NCBI GenBank assembly: GCA_947492105.1
Contig: CANLMN010000032.1
Coordinates: forward strand, 1-48,147
Length of the DNA: 48,147 nucleotides
Direction: 5' to 3'
From: an uncultured Aquimarina sp.
GTDB taxonomy: Bacteria > Bacteroidota > Bacteroidia > Flavobacteriales > Flavobacteriaceae
Shown: positions 27,371-36,296 of the stretch, one piece after another
How the letters are laid out: every line of letters begins with the position of its first letter
Numbering within the stretch: position 1 is the first letter of the stretch
The notes under the pieces: model-generated
The model's database searches: none
What the model saw: the letters and a program-made list of their open reading frames with translations, nothing else
Told to the model about the DNA's origin: nothing
Program-made: the position numbers and the translations under genes

Positions 27371-27868
27371 TTAGTTAAGCACTACGTCACCTAACATAGA
27401 CTCTACCAACTCTAGTTGCTTGTTCTTATTAGTTAACTCATTACGCACTACCTTTTCTGCAATTTCTACAGAGAGACTAGCAACCTGCTTTTTCAAATCA
27501 GCCATTGCTGCCTTTTTCTCATTTTGAATCTGCGTCTGTGCTTGAGATACTACCTTGTCTGCTTCTGCTTGAGCTTCTGCTTTTGCTTCTGCAATCATAG
27601 AAGTTTTCAATTCTCTTGCATCTTTCAAGATCCCGTCACGCTCTGCACGTGCTTCTTGCAAAATTCTTTCATTATCTGCTTGCAGATTCTGCATTTCTTT
27701 TTTTGCAGCTTCTGCAGATGCCAATGCATCTTTGATTCCTTCTTCACGACTGCTTACTGCATCAAGAATAGGTTTCCATGCAAATTTTCTCATTAAAATA
27801 ATCAATATCAACAAGATCACTGCTTGCATGATAAATAAACCAGGAGAAAAATCGTTTAATAAATCCAT
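27371..27868 (-). CDS. atpF: F0 ATP synthase subunit b
   Basis: Peripheral stalk subunit with one N-terminal membrane helix (about residues 9-27) and a long charged helical arm that forms a dimer. The pattern LILIILMRKFAWKPILDAVSSRE is typical of the membrane-to-stalk transition. The 165 residues are a normal length. It follows atpE after an 82-bp spacer that contains a hairpin, see 27888-27928. Confidence 0.96.
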   Translation of the reverse strand: MDLLNDFSPGLFIMQAVILLILIILMRKFAWKPILDAVSSREEGIKDALASAEAAKKEMQNLQADNERILQEARAERDGILKDARELKTSMIAEAKAEAQAEADKVVSQAQTQIQNEKKAAMADLKKQVASLSVEIAEKVVRNELTNKNKQLELVESMLGDVVLN

Positions 27869-27887
27869 TTTAATTCGTTTTATTTTT

Positions 27888-27928
27888 GTTTAATTAAACA
27901 ATTCCCGTAACCAACCGTTGCGGGAATT
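27888..27928 (-). promoter_or_regulatory. hairpin between atpE and atpF
   Basis: Stem of 11 pairs with one G-U wobble: AATTCCCGTAA (27900-27910) with TTGCGGGAATT (27918-27928). Next to it is a perfect 12-bp palindrome GTTTAATTAAAC (27888-27899). On the coding (minus) strand the hairpin is not followed by a good T run, so it looks more like a stabiliser of the atpE mRNA end or a weak attenuator than a full terminator. Confidence 0.6.
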
Positions 27929-27950
27929 ATTTTTTGTTTCAAATTACCTT

Positions 27951-28160
<210 letters not shown>

Positions 28161-28181
28161 TTAAACAAATATTAATTCTAA

Positions 28182-29273
28182 TTAATGATGCTCCTCTACC
28201 GCCATTCCAATAAACAATGCTGACAACATTGTAAAAATAAAGGCTTGCAAAAATGCTACTAACAATTCGATAACCGTAATAAACAAAGACAGTATCAATG
28301 ATGTCCCCGTAGCGGCAATTGGACCAAATGCAGCCTTCATTGTAATGGTTAATGCAATCAAACTCATTACAACAAAATGTCCTGCAGTAATATTAGCAAA
28401 CAAACGTATCAACAATGAGAAAGGCTTTGTCAACATTCCCAAAATTTCTATTGGCATAAGGATTATTTTCATAGGCACTGGTACTCCAGGCATCCAAAAA
28501 ATATGCTTCCAATACTCTTTATTCCCACTAAATTGAACAATGATAAAGGTAAATAATGCCAAACATACTGTTACAGCGATCTGTCCTGTAATATTAAAAC
28601 CTAGAGGCGTTAACCCCAAAAGATTACTAATCCAGATAAAAAAGAAAACAGTCAACAAGAACCCCATGTACTTGCGGTACTTAGGACCTATGTTTGGCGC
28701 AGCAATCTCATCACGCACATATAATACCAAAGGCTCTAGGATCCCAGAAAGACCTGTTGGAACAGCATTTTTCTTATATCCTTTTGCCAAGCTAGAAAAT
28801 AATAATATCATTATCAGTCCAACTAATAGCATCCCTAGTACACTTTTGGTAATAGAAAGATCGAGAGGTCTTTTGTTTGTTGGATGCTCATGCGCATCTA
28901 ACGTCAAATCCCCTTGTGCATTGGTTTTGTAAATTTTGCCGTGATATATCTTGTAATAGCTCCCACCGCTCTCTGCCACAGCGGTCCCATGATGAAATTT
29001 TGATGACATAAAAAACTTGAATCCTTCATCAAAAATAATTACAGGAAGTGGAAAACCTACATGTTTCCCAGTCTTACCATTGGTAAACAATGTAAAATCG
29101 TGAGAATCTTGAAGGTGGTGTGAAATATAATCGCGTATTTCTTCGTTTGTATCTATAGGATTTCCCTGCACATTCCCAGCTGTATCGCTAAAAGAATTTG
29201 CATAACCAAAAGCCACAGTAAGTGAGAAGAAAAATAAGATAGACGCTTTTCTAATCTTTTTAAATATATTCAT
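28182..29273 (-). CDS. atpB: F0 ATP synthase subunit a
   Basis: Holds the two half-channels for ion flow next to the c ring. The 363 residues include an N-terminal signal-like helix and a roughly 115-residue periplasmic extension not found in E. coli but usual in Bacteroidota, then five or six membrane helices. The essential arginine is R290 in PFSLLIRLFANITAGH. The gene starts the core atp operon, with its own promoter element at 29315. Confidence 0.96.
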   Translation of the reverse strand: MNIFKKIRKASILFFFSLTVAFGYANSFSDTAGNVQGNPIDTNEEIRDYISHHLQDSHDFTLFTNGKTGKHVGFPLPVIIFDEGFKFFMSSKFHHGTAVAESGGSYYKIYHGKIYKTNAQGDLTLDAHEHPTNKRPLDLSITKSVLGMLLVGLIMILLFSSLAKGYKKNAVPTGLSGILEPLVLYVRDEIAAPNIGPKYRKYMGFLLTVFFFIWISNLLGLTPLGFNITGQIAVTVCLALFTFIIVQFSGNKEYWKHIFWMPGVPVPMKIILMPIEILGMLTKPFSLLIRLFANITAGHFVVMSLIALTITMKAAFGPIAATGTSLILSLFITVIELLVAFLQAFIFTMLSALFIGMAVEEHH

Positions 29274-29314
29274 TTCTGAAATCCTGAAAAATTATACTAC
29301 TCTAAATTTGGCTG

Positions 29315-29322
29315 CAAAAGTA
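29315..29322 (-). promoter_or_regulatory. candidate atp operon -7 element
   Basis: On the minus strand the bases read TACTTTTG followed by CA, matching TAnnTTTG. It is about 40 bases upstream of the atpB start and sits in a 278-bp gap that separates atpB from the two small membrane-protein genes. No well-spaced -33 element was found. Confidence 0.5.
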
Positions 29323-29551
29323 CACTTTTTATTTGCAAAAATCGAATAGTTTTAACAATTTATTTTGAAATCGCCCATATATGGCCCCTTGTGTTCTACT
29401 AACATTATAAGAGACTGAAACAAAAGTATTTATTCAGAGAACAAAATAACAATTAGGAACTAGACCGTAATCATCGTCTTTTTGAGAGTTACTTACTTCT
29501 TCCATTATGCCCTAAAAAAATGCTTTTTCTTCAAAAAAATAAAGTTACATC

Positions 29552-29959
29552 TTATCTATCGTTTGATTCATTATTTTGAGGAGATCCAGAAATTAACAGG
29601 AATGGAATACTCACAGCCAATAAGCCAATTAAATAAACCATGTAGAAGGCCAAAAAAACAGCTTTTGCTACAAATACCTCAGCATCTCCACTATACCACC
29701 CCATTTTCTTTACAAAAATGAATCCAAAAATCATTTTTAGTAACAACAGCCCTAAAAAAACAAAACTGCTTTTTTCTGGATAAATGTTATGTATTATCCT
29801 GAATACGGCAACTATGATTATTACCTGGATACCCAAGAAAAGATGTTGTACTGGAATTGTATTTACAGCACCTACTTCAAATAGATGTGGTAATACATAG
29901 CTATGAACAGCAAAGCTAACCATTGCTAAAAGCAATAGTTTAATCACTGATTTCCACAT
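29552..29959 (-). CDS. small four-helix membrane protein (DUF6168-like), ATP synthase neighbourhood
   Basis: A 135-residue protein with about four membrane helices and a hydrophilic C-terminal end (SGSPQNNESNDR). It may be the family called DUF6168, which I recall from the same location in flavobacterial atp loci, but I am not sure. Its spacing (22 bp) from the AtpZ-like gene suggests shared transcription. AtpI-like proteins help assemble the c ring; that role would fit the position but no motif shows it. Confidence 0.72.
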   Translation of the reverse strand: MWKSVIKLLLLAMVSFAVHSYVLPHLFEVGAVNTIPVQHLFLGIQVIIIVAVFRIIHNIYPEKSSFVFLGLLLLKMIFGFIFVKKMGWYSGDAEVFVAKAVFLAFYMVYLIGLLAVSIPFLLISGSPQNNESNDR

Positions 29960-29981
29960 AAGAAAAAATTTTGATTTGTTA

Positions 29982-30230
29982 TTATTTCTGCAGTTTTGTT
30001 ACTTGCCATAAAACACTGCCCATTGCTAAGAACACTGCTGCCAAGCCAATCCATTTTTGATAGAACGGAGTTGTGTAACCCAGATATTGATCTACATATT
30101 TACCTAAATAATATCCTCCAACTATGGTGACTATCATCTGTATACCAATCGTACTAAAGCGTGCAAAACTCCTAAGCTGTACGCCCTGCTTTTCTTTCGT
30201 TTCCTTTGACTCCTTGTTGTTGTCCACCAT
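29982..30230 (-). CDS. AtpZ/AtpI family protein
   Basis: An 82-residue protein with two membrane helices (about 28-48 and 61-78) and a basic N-terminal tail. The glycine-rich first helix (TIVGGYYLGKYVDQYLG) is characteristic of AtpZ/AtpI-type proteins encoded beside F0 genes, which are linked to ATP synthase assembly or divalent-cation transport. Its start is embedded in the 3' end of the bactofilin gene (59-bp overlap), an unusually long overlap. There is no internal ATG that would remove it. Confidence 0.85.
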   Translation of the reverse strand: MVDNNKESKETKEKQGVQLRSFARFSTIGIQMIVTIVGGYYLGKYVDQYLGYTTPFYQKWIGLAAVFLAMGSVLWQVTKLQK

Positions 30231-30621
30231 TAGTTTGGTTTTGACTAATAGATTTTACATTCCCCTTCATTACACAAGATGCATTAAAGGTAGCTCCTGG
30301 CTCCACTGCTAACTTTCCTGCAACAACATCCCCTTCTATTTGTGCTGTAGACTTGAGTGTTAGAGTTCCTGATATTACAAGGTTTCCAGAAAATTTCCCC
30401 TCAAAATCAGCGTCCGAACACTCTAATGTTCCTTTGATATATCCTGATTTACCGATCACTACTTTTCCAGTAGTTTTGAACGTTCCTTCTATAATACCTT
30501 CTACCCTGAATCCTCCTTCGGAAATCACATCTCCCACTATTTTTGTTCCTTCAGAAATTTTATTCTGACTTTTGGTATAATCCACCGTTTCTTTGGGTTT
30601 CTTGCTCTCTGATGTAAACAT
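30172..30621 (-). CDS. bactofilin (polymer-forming cytoskeletal protein)
   Basis: Cytoskeletal polymer former with a right-handed beta-helix core. The 149 residues have a short disordered start, then a core at about 25-125 with strand turns such as GGFRVEGIIEGTFKTTGKVV and IEGDVVAGKLAVEPGA, and a polar tail (NGGQQQGVK...). Bactofilins act in cell shape and in positioning envelope machinery. It sits between sprE (38 bp) and the AtpZ-like gene (59-bp overlap). Confidence 0.9.
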   Translation of the reverse strand: MFTSESKKPKETVDYTKSQNKISEGTKIVGDVISEGGFRVEGIIEGTFKTTGKVVIGKSGYIKGTLECSDADFEGKFSGNLVISGTLTLKSTAQIEGDVVAGKLAVEPGATFNASCVMKGNVKSISQNQTNGGQQQGVKGNERKAGRTA

Positions 30622-30659
30622 AGTTGTTAGGTTTATTACGTTACGGTTAATAGCCTAGT

Positions 30660-33392
30660 TTAATTGGCTTTTTCTTTAGCTTTAACTTTTTCCGTTGGTG
30701 AAACTCCTTCTTCTGTAGCTTTATTTTCATTTGTTTCTTCTACGGGAGCAATGAAATTCATATACTCGTCTAGATTTTTCTGAATATGTAAGGTACGATA
30801 ATTTGTTGATGATATCCCAATGTAAGTACTCTCTACGGCGGGATAGTATTTTTTCTTATACCTTCTCTTACGCTTTTTGGCCAATGCCATTTCTTTTTCT
30901 TTATTCCTTGTATCTTCTATCTTTCCATTGGATAATAATTCAGCAAACCCCAAAGTTCCATCTTTGTTACGTCGGCTATGTACAACTACAAATTGCTTCT
31001 CTCCATCATAGGTATCAATAGAGGTTTTAAAATCACCGTATCGCAATTCTTTGATGACATCATCGATATTCTTTTGTGTGGCGGCTACTCCTGCATTATC
31101 TGCCAAGGGAAATGAATACAACAGCTTATATTTACGTGCTTCTTCTTGAGCGTTTTCTTTAAAGGCTACTGTTTCTAATCTAGGAATCAGCTCATCATAC
31201 ATTTCTTGTGCTTTTTTACCTTCATCACTTTGTGGATAATTCAATGCAACAAAATTCAGTGCCTGTTTATAAGATCCTGTCCCTTTGATACGCCCTATAG
31301 TTTGCGCTTTGAGCAATTCAAACTTAGGCACGATATCCATTCCTGTAAACCGCGTAATATAACGATCACTAGATTCTAGGACTTTGTTGTAATCGCCAGC
31401 CTCAAAATCTTGATACAAATTTTTATACAGGGCATCCGGGCTACCTTCATCAGCAGCCAAAGCTTCATTTGGATTCAACAAGATAGCTGCATACCGAGAA
31501 TCTGCATGATTGGTTACAATATCAATTTTGTACTTTTCTCTTTTTTCTTCATCCTCCTGGAGTTCATAAATTTTGTACAAATAATATTTTGAAGGTAGTA
31601 TAAGTCGTTCTTCTGGTTTGCTAATCAAAAGAGCCTCTAATTTTCTACTAGCACGATCATATTCCTGAAATTTTTCTTTATAAATCACTCCCAATTGATA
31701 GTAAGCAAAGTTACGTTCTCGGGATAAGCTATCCAATATTTTTGGATCTGTAGGGATTTCCGAAATATAGGTTTCTGGATTAAAGGTAGGATCTGTATCT
31801 ACATCATAAGCCAATACTTCATCTTCTTCTATTTCTTCTTCTTCATTTCTGTTTTTTCCGTTATCGGACAAACTAGAAATTTTCCAATTATCTTCTAAGG
31901 TACGATCCCCAAATTTGCGTCGAAAACTCAATTTACCTTTAGAAACCACTGCAGGAATATAAAAATAGAACTTACCTGCATCTTGATTAGGGCCATTTGA
32001 TTTAACGGTATTATTAAATTGTTGTCCAGCCGGTAGAGCATCTCGCAAAGCTTGAATTTCTTCTTTTTCTAGCAATGCCAAGGTTGCAGCTTTGAGCGAA
32101 TCAGCGTATCTTGTGTAGTACACCAATTGCACTTCTTTTGGCATAGCGGCAATTGTCAAAATACTATCATTAACCTTTGCTATCCCCTCATACAAAATAA
32201 CATCATCCAAATTATCCCGTTTTTTCTTCAGGGTTCTGTAGCGTTTGGAGTTTTGGTCGAGTCGTTCTAAAGTACTATCCAGATATGCACCAGCAATTGC
32301 ATACTCTGAATTATCAAAGTTCATAGTTGCCAAAGTCTCATAATTCAATGACTGTAAGTATTCATCTTCTGACTCGGTACGCAACGATTTTTTATAAAAT
32401 ACATCGGCCAATTCTAATGAATCTATTGTCCTGTAATAAAGTGCTTTGTGGTAATATATTTTATCCAAAAAAGCCTTGTTTTCATAGTTTTTCTCTAGCT
32501 TATCCAATAACTCTAATTGTACTAATCGATCTCCTGTTTCGTAATCAAAGTTACGTGCTTTTTCCAAATAAGCATTGATCATATATTTTCTAGGGATCCT
32601 TCTGTTTAGCTCAATAACCTCATCAAATGCCAAGTTTGCACTATCTTTTTGCTCCAGACTATTATACAATTGTCCTTTTATGTAGTTATATCTACCACGT
32701 TCCTCGTTGACTCTAGTATTCTCGGCCGCGCTTTTGATATACGCCAAGGCGGTATCTTTGATTCCCAAATTTATATACCCTTGAGCCAATGTTGCGGCAA
32801 TATTGGCATAATCTTGATCTTTCATATACTCCAATTCATCTTTTAGGAGTTTTTCTAGATTATTTATCGCCAATTCATTATTATCTAATCTAATATTTGT
32901 TTTGGCACGCCATGCTTTGGCATAATTGATTACATTACTGGTAGGATACTTGTATAGTATATAATTGAATGCTTCTATAGCTGGGATAAACCGTTGGTCA
33001 TAGTACCTTGATTCTCCTAAGAGCAAAAAAGATTTGGCCATTTTTGGATTTCGTTCTCTCCCCTGAATATTCATTGAATGCTTCTGGATCGACTTGCTTG
33101 CTTTTTCTTCAGACCGTTTAAAATTTTCATTCTGCGCCTCATTTCCATAGATAATTTGATCAATGATCTCTAAACGTTCTACGGGGAGTAACTTCCAAAA
33201 ATTATCTTTGTAAGTATCGACGATCTCCTGTTTTCCTTCCTCAAAAGCAATACTACCATTGTATAGTGTATTATTTTTTGCGGTCATAGAGTGCCAGGTA
33301 CGATTAATAAATTTATCTTTTTTACGCGAGCATCCGATCACTGATATTGTGATCAAAACAAGTGCAATAATGCGTGAATTGTACGTATTCAA
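30660..33392 (-). CDS. sprE: SprE/PorW-type TPR lipoprotein of the type IX secretion system
   Basis: Periplasmic lipoprotein needed for gliding and T9SS secretion in flavobacteria (PorW in Porphyromonas). The lipobox gives C21 (SVIGC), and the 910 residues are mostly TPR-like helices, for example near 120-165 and 165-215. The N-terminal pattern after the cysteine (FINRTWHSMTAKNNTLYNG) is what I recall of the family. The tail is charged and low-complexity. The neighbouring order sprE-bactofilin-atp genes is common in Flavobacteriaceae. It links this core region to the T9SS cargo genes at the right end. Confidence 0.87.
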   Translation of the reverse strand: MNTYNSRIIALVLITISVIGCSRKKDKFINRTWHSMTAKNNTLYNGSIAFEEGKQEIVDTYKDNFWKLLPVERLEIIDQIIYGNEAQNENFKRSEEKASKSIQKHSMNIQGRERNPKMAKSFLLLGESRYYDQRFIPAIEAFNYILYKYPTSNVINYAKAWRAKTNIRLDNNELAINNLEKLLKDELEYMKDQDYANIAATLAQGYINLGIKDTALAYIKSAAENTRVNEERGRYNYIKGQLYNSLEQKDSANLAFDEVIELNRRIPRKYMINAYLEKARNFDYETGDRLVQLELLDKLEKNYENKAFLDKIYYHKALYYRTIDSLELADVFYKKSLRTESEDEYLQSLNYETLATMNFDNSEYAIAGAYLDSTLERLDQNSKRYRTLKKKRDNLDDVILYEGIAKVNDSILTIAAMPKEVQLVYYTRYADSLKAATLALLEKEEIQALRDALPAGQQFNNTVKSNGPNQDAGKFYFYIPAVVSKGKLSFRRKFGDRTLEDNWKISSLSDNGKNRNEEEEIEEDEVLAYDVDTDPTFNPETYISEIPTDPKILDSLSRERNFAYYQLGVIYKEKFQEYDRASRKLEALLISKPEERLILPSKYYLYKIYELQEDEEKREKYKIDIVTNHADSRYAAILLNPNEALAADEGSPDALYKNLYQDFEAGDYNKVLESSDRYITRFTGMDIVPKFELLKAQTIGRIKGTGSYKQALNFVALNYPQSDEGKKAQEMYDELIPRLETVAFKENAQEEARKYKLLYSFPLADNAGVAATQKNIDDVIKELRYGDFKTSIDTYDGEKQFVVVHSRRNKDGTLGFAELLSNGKIEDTRNKEKEMALAKKRKRRYKKKYYPAVESTYIGISSTNYRTLHIQKNLDEYMNFIAPVEETNENKATEEGVSPTEKVKAKEKAN

Positions 33393-33772
33393 AGTTGTTA
33401 AGTTTTATGAGTGAAGTCAGATTCACTTTTTTATTAGCGTAGTAATTATCATAAGTTAACTTCTAAAAAAGATTAAAATTACTCCAAATAGATAACTAAA
33501 AAAGTATTCTTTTAGTGCCCTTATAATGACGAAAAATCCTACTCCTTTGTATCTAGTATCGTAAAAATACATTTCTTTCTGAAAAAACAAGTTATTAACA
33601 AGCAAAATCCTCTCTAATTCGCTTAATTGTTAGGGTAACATTAGTTATGAACAAGATTACTCTATTTGGTGCTACATTTCTGGTTTAGAGTCGTACTATA
33701 GGTGAACAAAATTCTAAGTTCTGAATTCTAAATTCATAATTATTATCCTATTTTTACGAAAAAATAAATATC
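33393..33772. other. intergenic gap with one short repeat
   Basis: Divergent space between sprE and the reductase gene. At 33719-33742 is a 24-base sequence matching the atpA-atpG spacer (25142-25165) in reverse with one mismatch. A TATTTTTACG sequence close to the reductase start (33750-33759) may be a divergent -7 box, similar to that next to the HU-like gene. I see nothing else. Confidence 0.5.
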
Positions 33773-34825
33773 ATGCCTGATTTTCATCCACTCGCTATTA
33801 AAACTATTACCCGTGAAACTGCTAAAGCGGTGGTTTTGGAATTTGATATTCCGGACTCACTCCAAAGCACATATCAATTTATAGCAGGACAATATATTAC
33901 AATCAAAACAGAAGTAAATGGCAAAAAATTACGCCGTGCATACTCGTTATGTAGTAGTCCCAATAGTGGTAAGCTAAGTGTAGCTGTAAAAGAAGTAGAG
34001 GGCGGCACATTCTCTGTCATTGCAAATAATAAACTTCAAGTGGGCAAAGTACTAGAAGTACATCCTCCTGAGGGAAAATTTGTATTGGCCACAAACCCAC
34101 AAAATGCCAATACTTATTGTGCTTTTGCTGCAGGTAGTGGGATCACACCGATCATGAGTATGATCAAATCCATATTAGAAGAGGAACCCAATAGTAATTT
34201 TGTATTAGTTTATGGCAATCGCTCGCCAAAGGAAACTATCTTTTTTAAAGAATTACTCAAACTGCAGCTAGACTACGAGGATCGTCTATTTGTAGAATTT
34301 GTCTACAGTCGTACTCAAGAGGAAAACTCTCATTTTGGTCGTATCGAAAAATCTACCATCAATTTTGTCATCAAAAACAAATTCAAAGACGCTAATTTTA
34401 CCGCTTTTTATCTTTGTGGTCCTTCTAATATGATCGATACAGTAACGGCTGTCCTTACAGAGAATGGCATTGACAAAGATCGTATTTATTTTGAGCTTTT
34501 TACTAATAGTAGTGATGGCGGTGTCATCAAAGCTGCCTTGGATGGGAAAACTAGTATTACGGTTTTGGTTGATGACGAAAAAACCACCTTTGAGATGGAT
34601 CAAAAGAAGACACTTCTGGACGCTGCCCTAGAAAAAGACTTGGATGCTCCTTATTCCTGCCAAGGTGGGATTTGTAGTTCTTGTATTTGTCGAATCACAG
34701 AAGGAAAAGCAATTATGCAGAACAACAGTATTCTTACTGATAGTGAGCTTGCAGAAGGTCTAGTATTAGCTTGTCAAGCATATCCTGTGACTCCTGTACT
34801 TCATGTGGATTTTGATGATGTTTAA
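33773..34825 (+). CDS. FAD/2Fe-2S ferredoxin reductase, PaaE-like
   Basis: Electron-transfer flavoprotein that passes electrons from NAD(P)H through FAD to a 2Fe-2S cluster. Residues 54-61 (RRAYSLCS) are the FAD motif, 121-130 (GSGITPIMSM) and 213-217 (YLCGP) the nucleotide site. The plant-type ferredoxin domain at the C-terminus has C296, C301, C304 and C334. The order FNR-then-ferredoxin and the 350-residue length match PaaE, the reductase of phenylacetyl-CoA epoxidase, but no other paa gene is near, so a different partner such as a desaturase or hydroxylase is possible. Confidence 0.88.
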   Translation: MPDFHPLAIKTITRETAKAVVLEFDIPDSLQSTYQFIAGQYITIKTEVNGKKLRRAYSLCSSPNSGKLSVAVKEVEGGTFSVIANNKLQVGKVLEVHPPEGKFVLATNPQNANTYCAFAAGSGITPIMSMIKSILEEEPNSNFVLVYGNRSPKETIFFKELLKLQLDYEDRLFVEFVYSRTQEENSHFGRIEKSTINFVIKNKFKDANFTAFYLCGPSNMIDTVTAVLTENGIDKDRIYFELFTNSSDGGVIKAALDGKTSITVLVDDEKTTFEMDQKKTLLDAALEKDLDAPYSCQGGICSSCICRITEGKAIMQNNSILTDSELAEGLVLACQAYPVTPVLHVDFDDV

Positions 34826-34867
34826 AAAATCATAAAACAATAGTCTTTTTGGAGACTTTAGAATTTA

Positions 34868-34984
34868 TACCATTCAAAAAATAACTACAGGCTACTAATC
34901 AGCTTCTTTTTCTACTATTTTATAGTTCAAACTAGCGAAAAATAGCTCAAATTATTTTGCCCTAGAATTACATTTTTACTGGTA
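34868..34984. repeat. TACC/GGTA dispersed repeat, copy 3 (diverged)
   Basis: From TACCATTCAAAAAATAA (34868) through TACTAATCAG (34893) and TTTTTCTACTATTTT to ATTACATTTTTACTGGTA (ends 34984). It aligns across its length with the reverse complement of copy 1 but with many changes. It follows the reductase gene directly. The central ACGG palindrome is lost. Confidence 0.6.
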
Positions 34985-35053
34985 CTATTTATCATCATTA
35001 ATGGTTGTTTTTGCCCTTATATCAGCAGAACAAACAGTACTAATATTATACAC

Positions 35054-35190
35054 TGAAGTGGTTTAATCTTTTTTTGAATTCGCTATAAAATGCGTTTTTC
35101 TACTCAATTATTGCGTTTTCCTTAGCTCGTAGCATTGCTATAAAGCACATGAAATAGTTCTTCAATTGAACAAAAAAACAAACCACTTCA
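35054..35190. repeat. 137-bp element with 11-bp terminal inverted repeats (MITE-like)
   Basis: Left end TGAAGTGGTTT (35054-35064), right end AAACCACTTCA (35180-35190), perfect complements; a T7G/CA7 stretch extends the pairing inside. The internal part is non-coding with two small stem-loops (GCTATAAA repeated). The right end overlaps the stop codon of the GT9 gene, whose TGA is the first three bases of the repeat. No clear target duplication was seen. Confidence 0.7.
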
Positions 35191-36291
35191 TGAAATTACA
35201 ACTACTTCCAAAATTTTGGAAACAACCTGTTCTGGTGTGATGCTATACATGACTTTTTCATAGCCTACAGGAACTTCGTTTCCATAAATAGACGTTGGTA
35301 TTTGGTCATATTTAATTAAATCTGGCAGTATCGCAAAATGTTCTGGTTGCCCGAAAGGCATGAATCCTGCAAAGGGGTGTGTGACTCCCCAAAGGGTAAT
35401 TGTCGGAATGTTATACATAGCGGCTAAATGTGCATTTCCACTATCCATGGAGAGCATAACATCCAAGTTTGCTATCAACGTGAGTTCCTCTTCGAACAAC
35501 AACATTCCTGCAACATTCACTACATTGCCGTACTTGCTTGCTATAGTGTTCAGAACATCTGATTCTTGTTCTCCCCCACCGAAGAGAAAAATTTTTAGTT
35601 TCTCTTGCTTCTGTAGTTGCTCAATTACTTCTATCATCAATTCTAGAGGATACGTCTTTCCTTTGTATTGTGCAAAAGGGGCTATTCCTATCCATCTGCA
35701 CGTATTTTCTCCTGTCAATGCGAGAATTTTTGGTGTAAGCTCTGGAATTGTGGTTTTTATGAATTTTTGTTCCAAATTCATTGGAAAGTTTAACACTGCA
35801 AAAACCTCTGCATAACGTTCATGAGTTGTTTTTAGTTGTTTGAATACCTTATTAGCTGGTCTTATAAGTGCTTTTTTTGCCTCTCTACCCTTATCCAATT
35901 GTACAACTTTGATCCCATTAAGATTAAAAAAAAATTTCAAAATCTTTGACCGAATTACATTGTGTAAGTCGGCAACGGCATCAACATCTAATCCCCTGAG
36001 TTCTTTGGCCAATTGAGCTAGACCAAAAATTCCTTTATGTCGTGTTTCTACAGCTGCATGATAGACCTCTAGATTATCAATACCTGCAAAAATAGGTTCA
36101 AAAAACCGACGCGTAAGTACGGTGATTTTCACCTCGGGATACGTTGCCCGAAATACTTTGAGCACTGGCACCGTCATCGCCACATCTCCCATAGCGGATA
36201 ATCGAATAACCAATAAATGCCTGATCTCATTTTTTGAATTAATAGGTGAGTGTACAGTGTCGCGAGAGGTTCCTCGCAATAACCTTTTCAT
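35188..36291 (-). CDS. glycosyltransferase family 9 (heptosyltransferase-like)
   Basis: Adds a sugar, often a heptose, to lipopolysaccharide core or a related envelope glycan. The 367 residues have the GT-B two-domain form: start HLLVIRLSAMGDVAMTVPVLKVF (about 27-49) and a C-terminal ligand half with SMDSGNAHLAAMYNIPTITLWG. The stop codon is provided by the terminal repeat of the element at 35054-35190, so the last residues may have been altered by insertion. The start lies 5 bp past the DUF4254 stop, so the two genes form an operon. Confidence 0.92.
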   Translation of the reverse strand: MKRLLRGTSRDTVHSPINSKNEIRHLLVIRLSAMGDVAMTVPVLKVFRATYPEVKITVLTRRFFEPIFAGIDNLEVYHAAVETRHKGIFGLAQLAKELRGLDVDAVADLHNVIRSKILKFFFNLNGIKVVQLDKGREAKKALIRPANKVFKQLKTTHERYAEVFAVLNFPMNLEQKFIKTTIPELTPKILALTGENTCRWIGIAPFAQYKGKTYPLELMIEVIEQLQKQEKLKIFLFGGGEQESDVLNTIASKYGNVVNVAGMLLFEEELTLIANLDVMLSMDSGNAHLAAMYNIPTITLWGVTHPFAGFMPFGQPEHFAILPDLIKYDQIPTSIYGNEVPVGYEKVMYSITPEQVVSKILEVVVIS

Positions 36292-36296
36292 AACGA

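Noticed and set aside
28182-28300. Sodium-type ATP synthase
   Set aside because: Subunit c lacks the Ser/Thr after the acidic residue that marks sodium binding.
35054-35190. The element as a simple transcription terminator for the GT9 gene
   Set aside because: The arms are 115 bases apart, and the loop is too long for an intrinsic terminator; a repeat element fits better.
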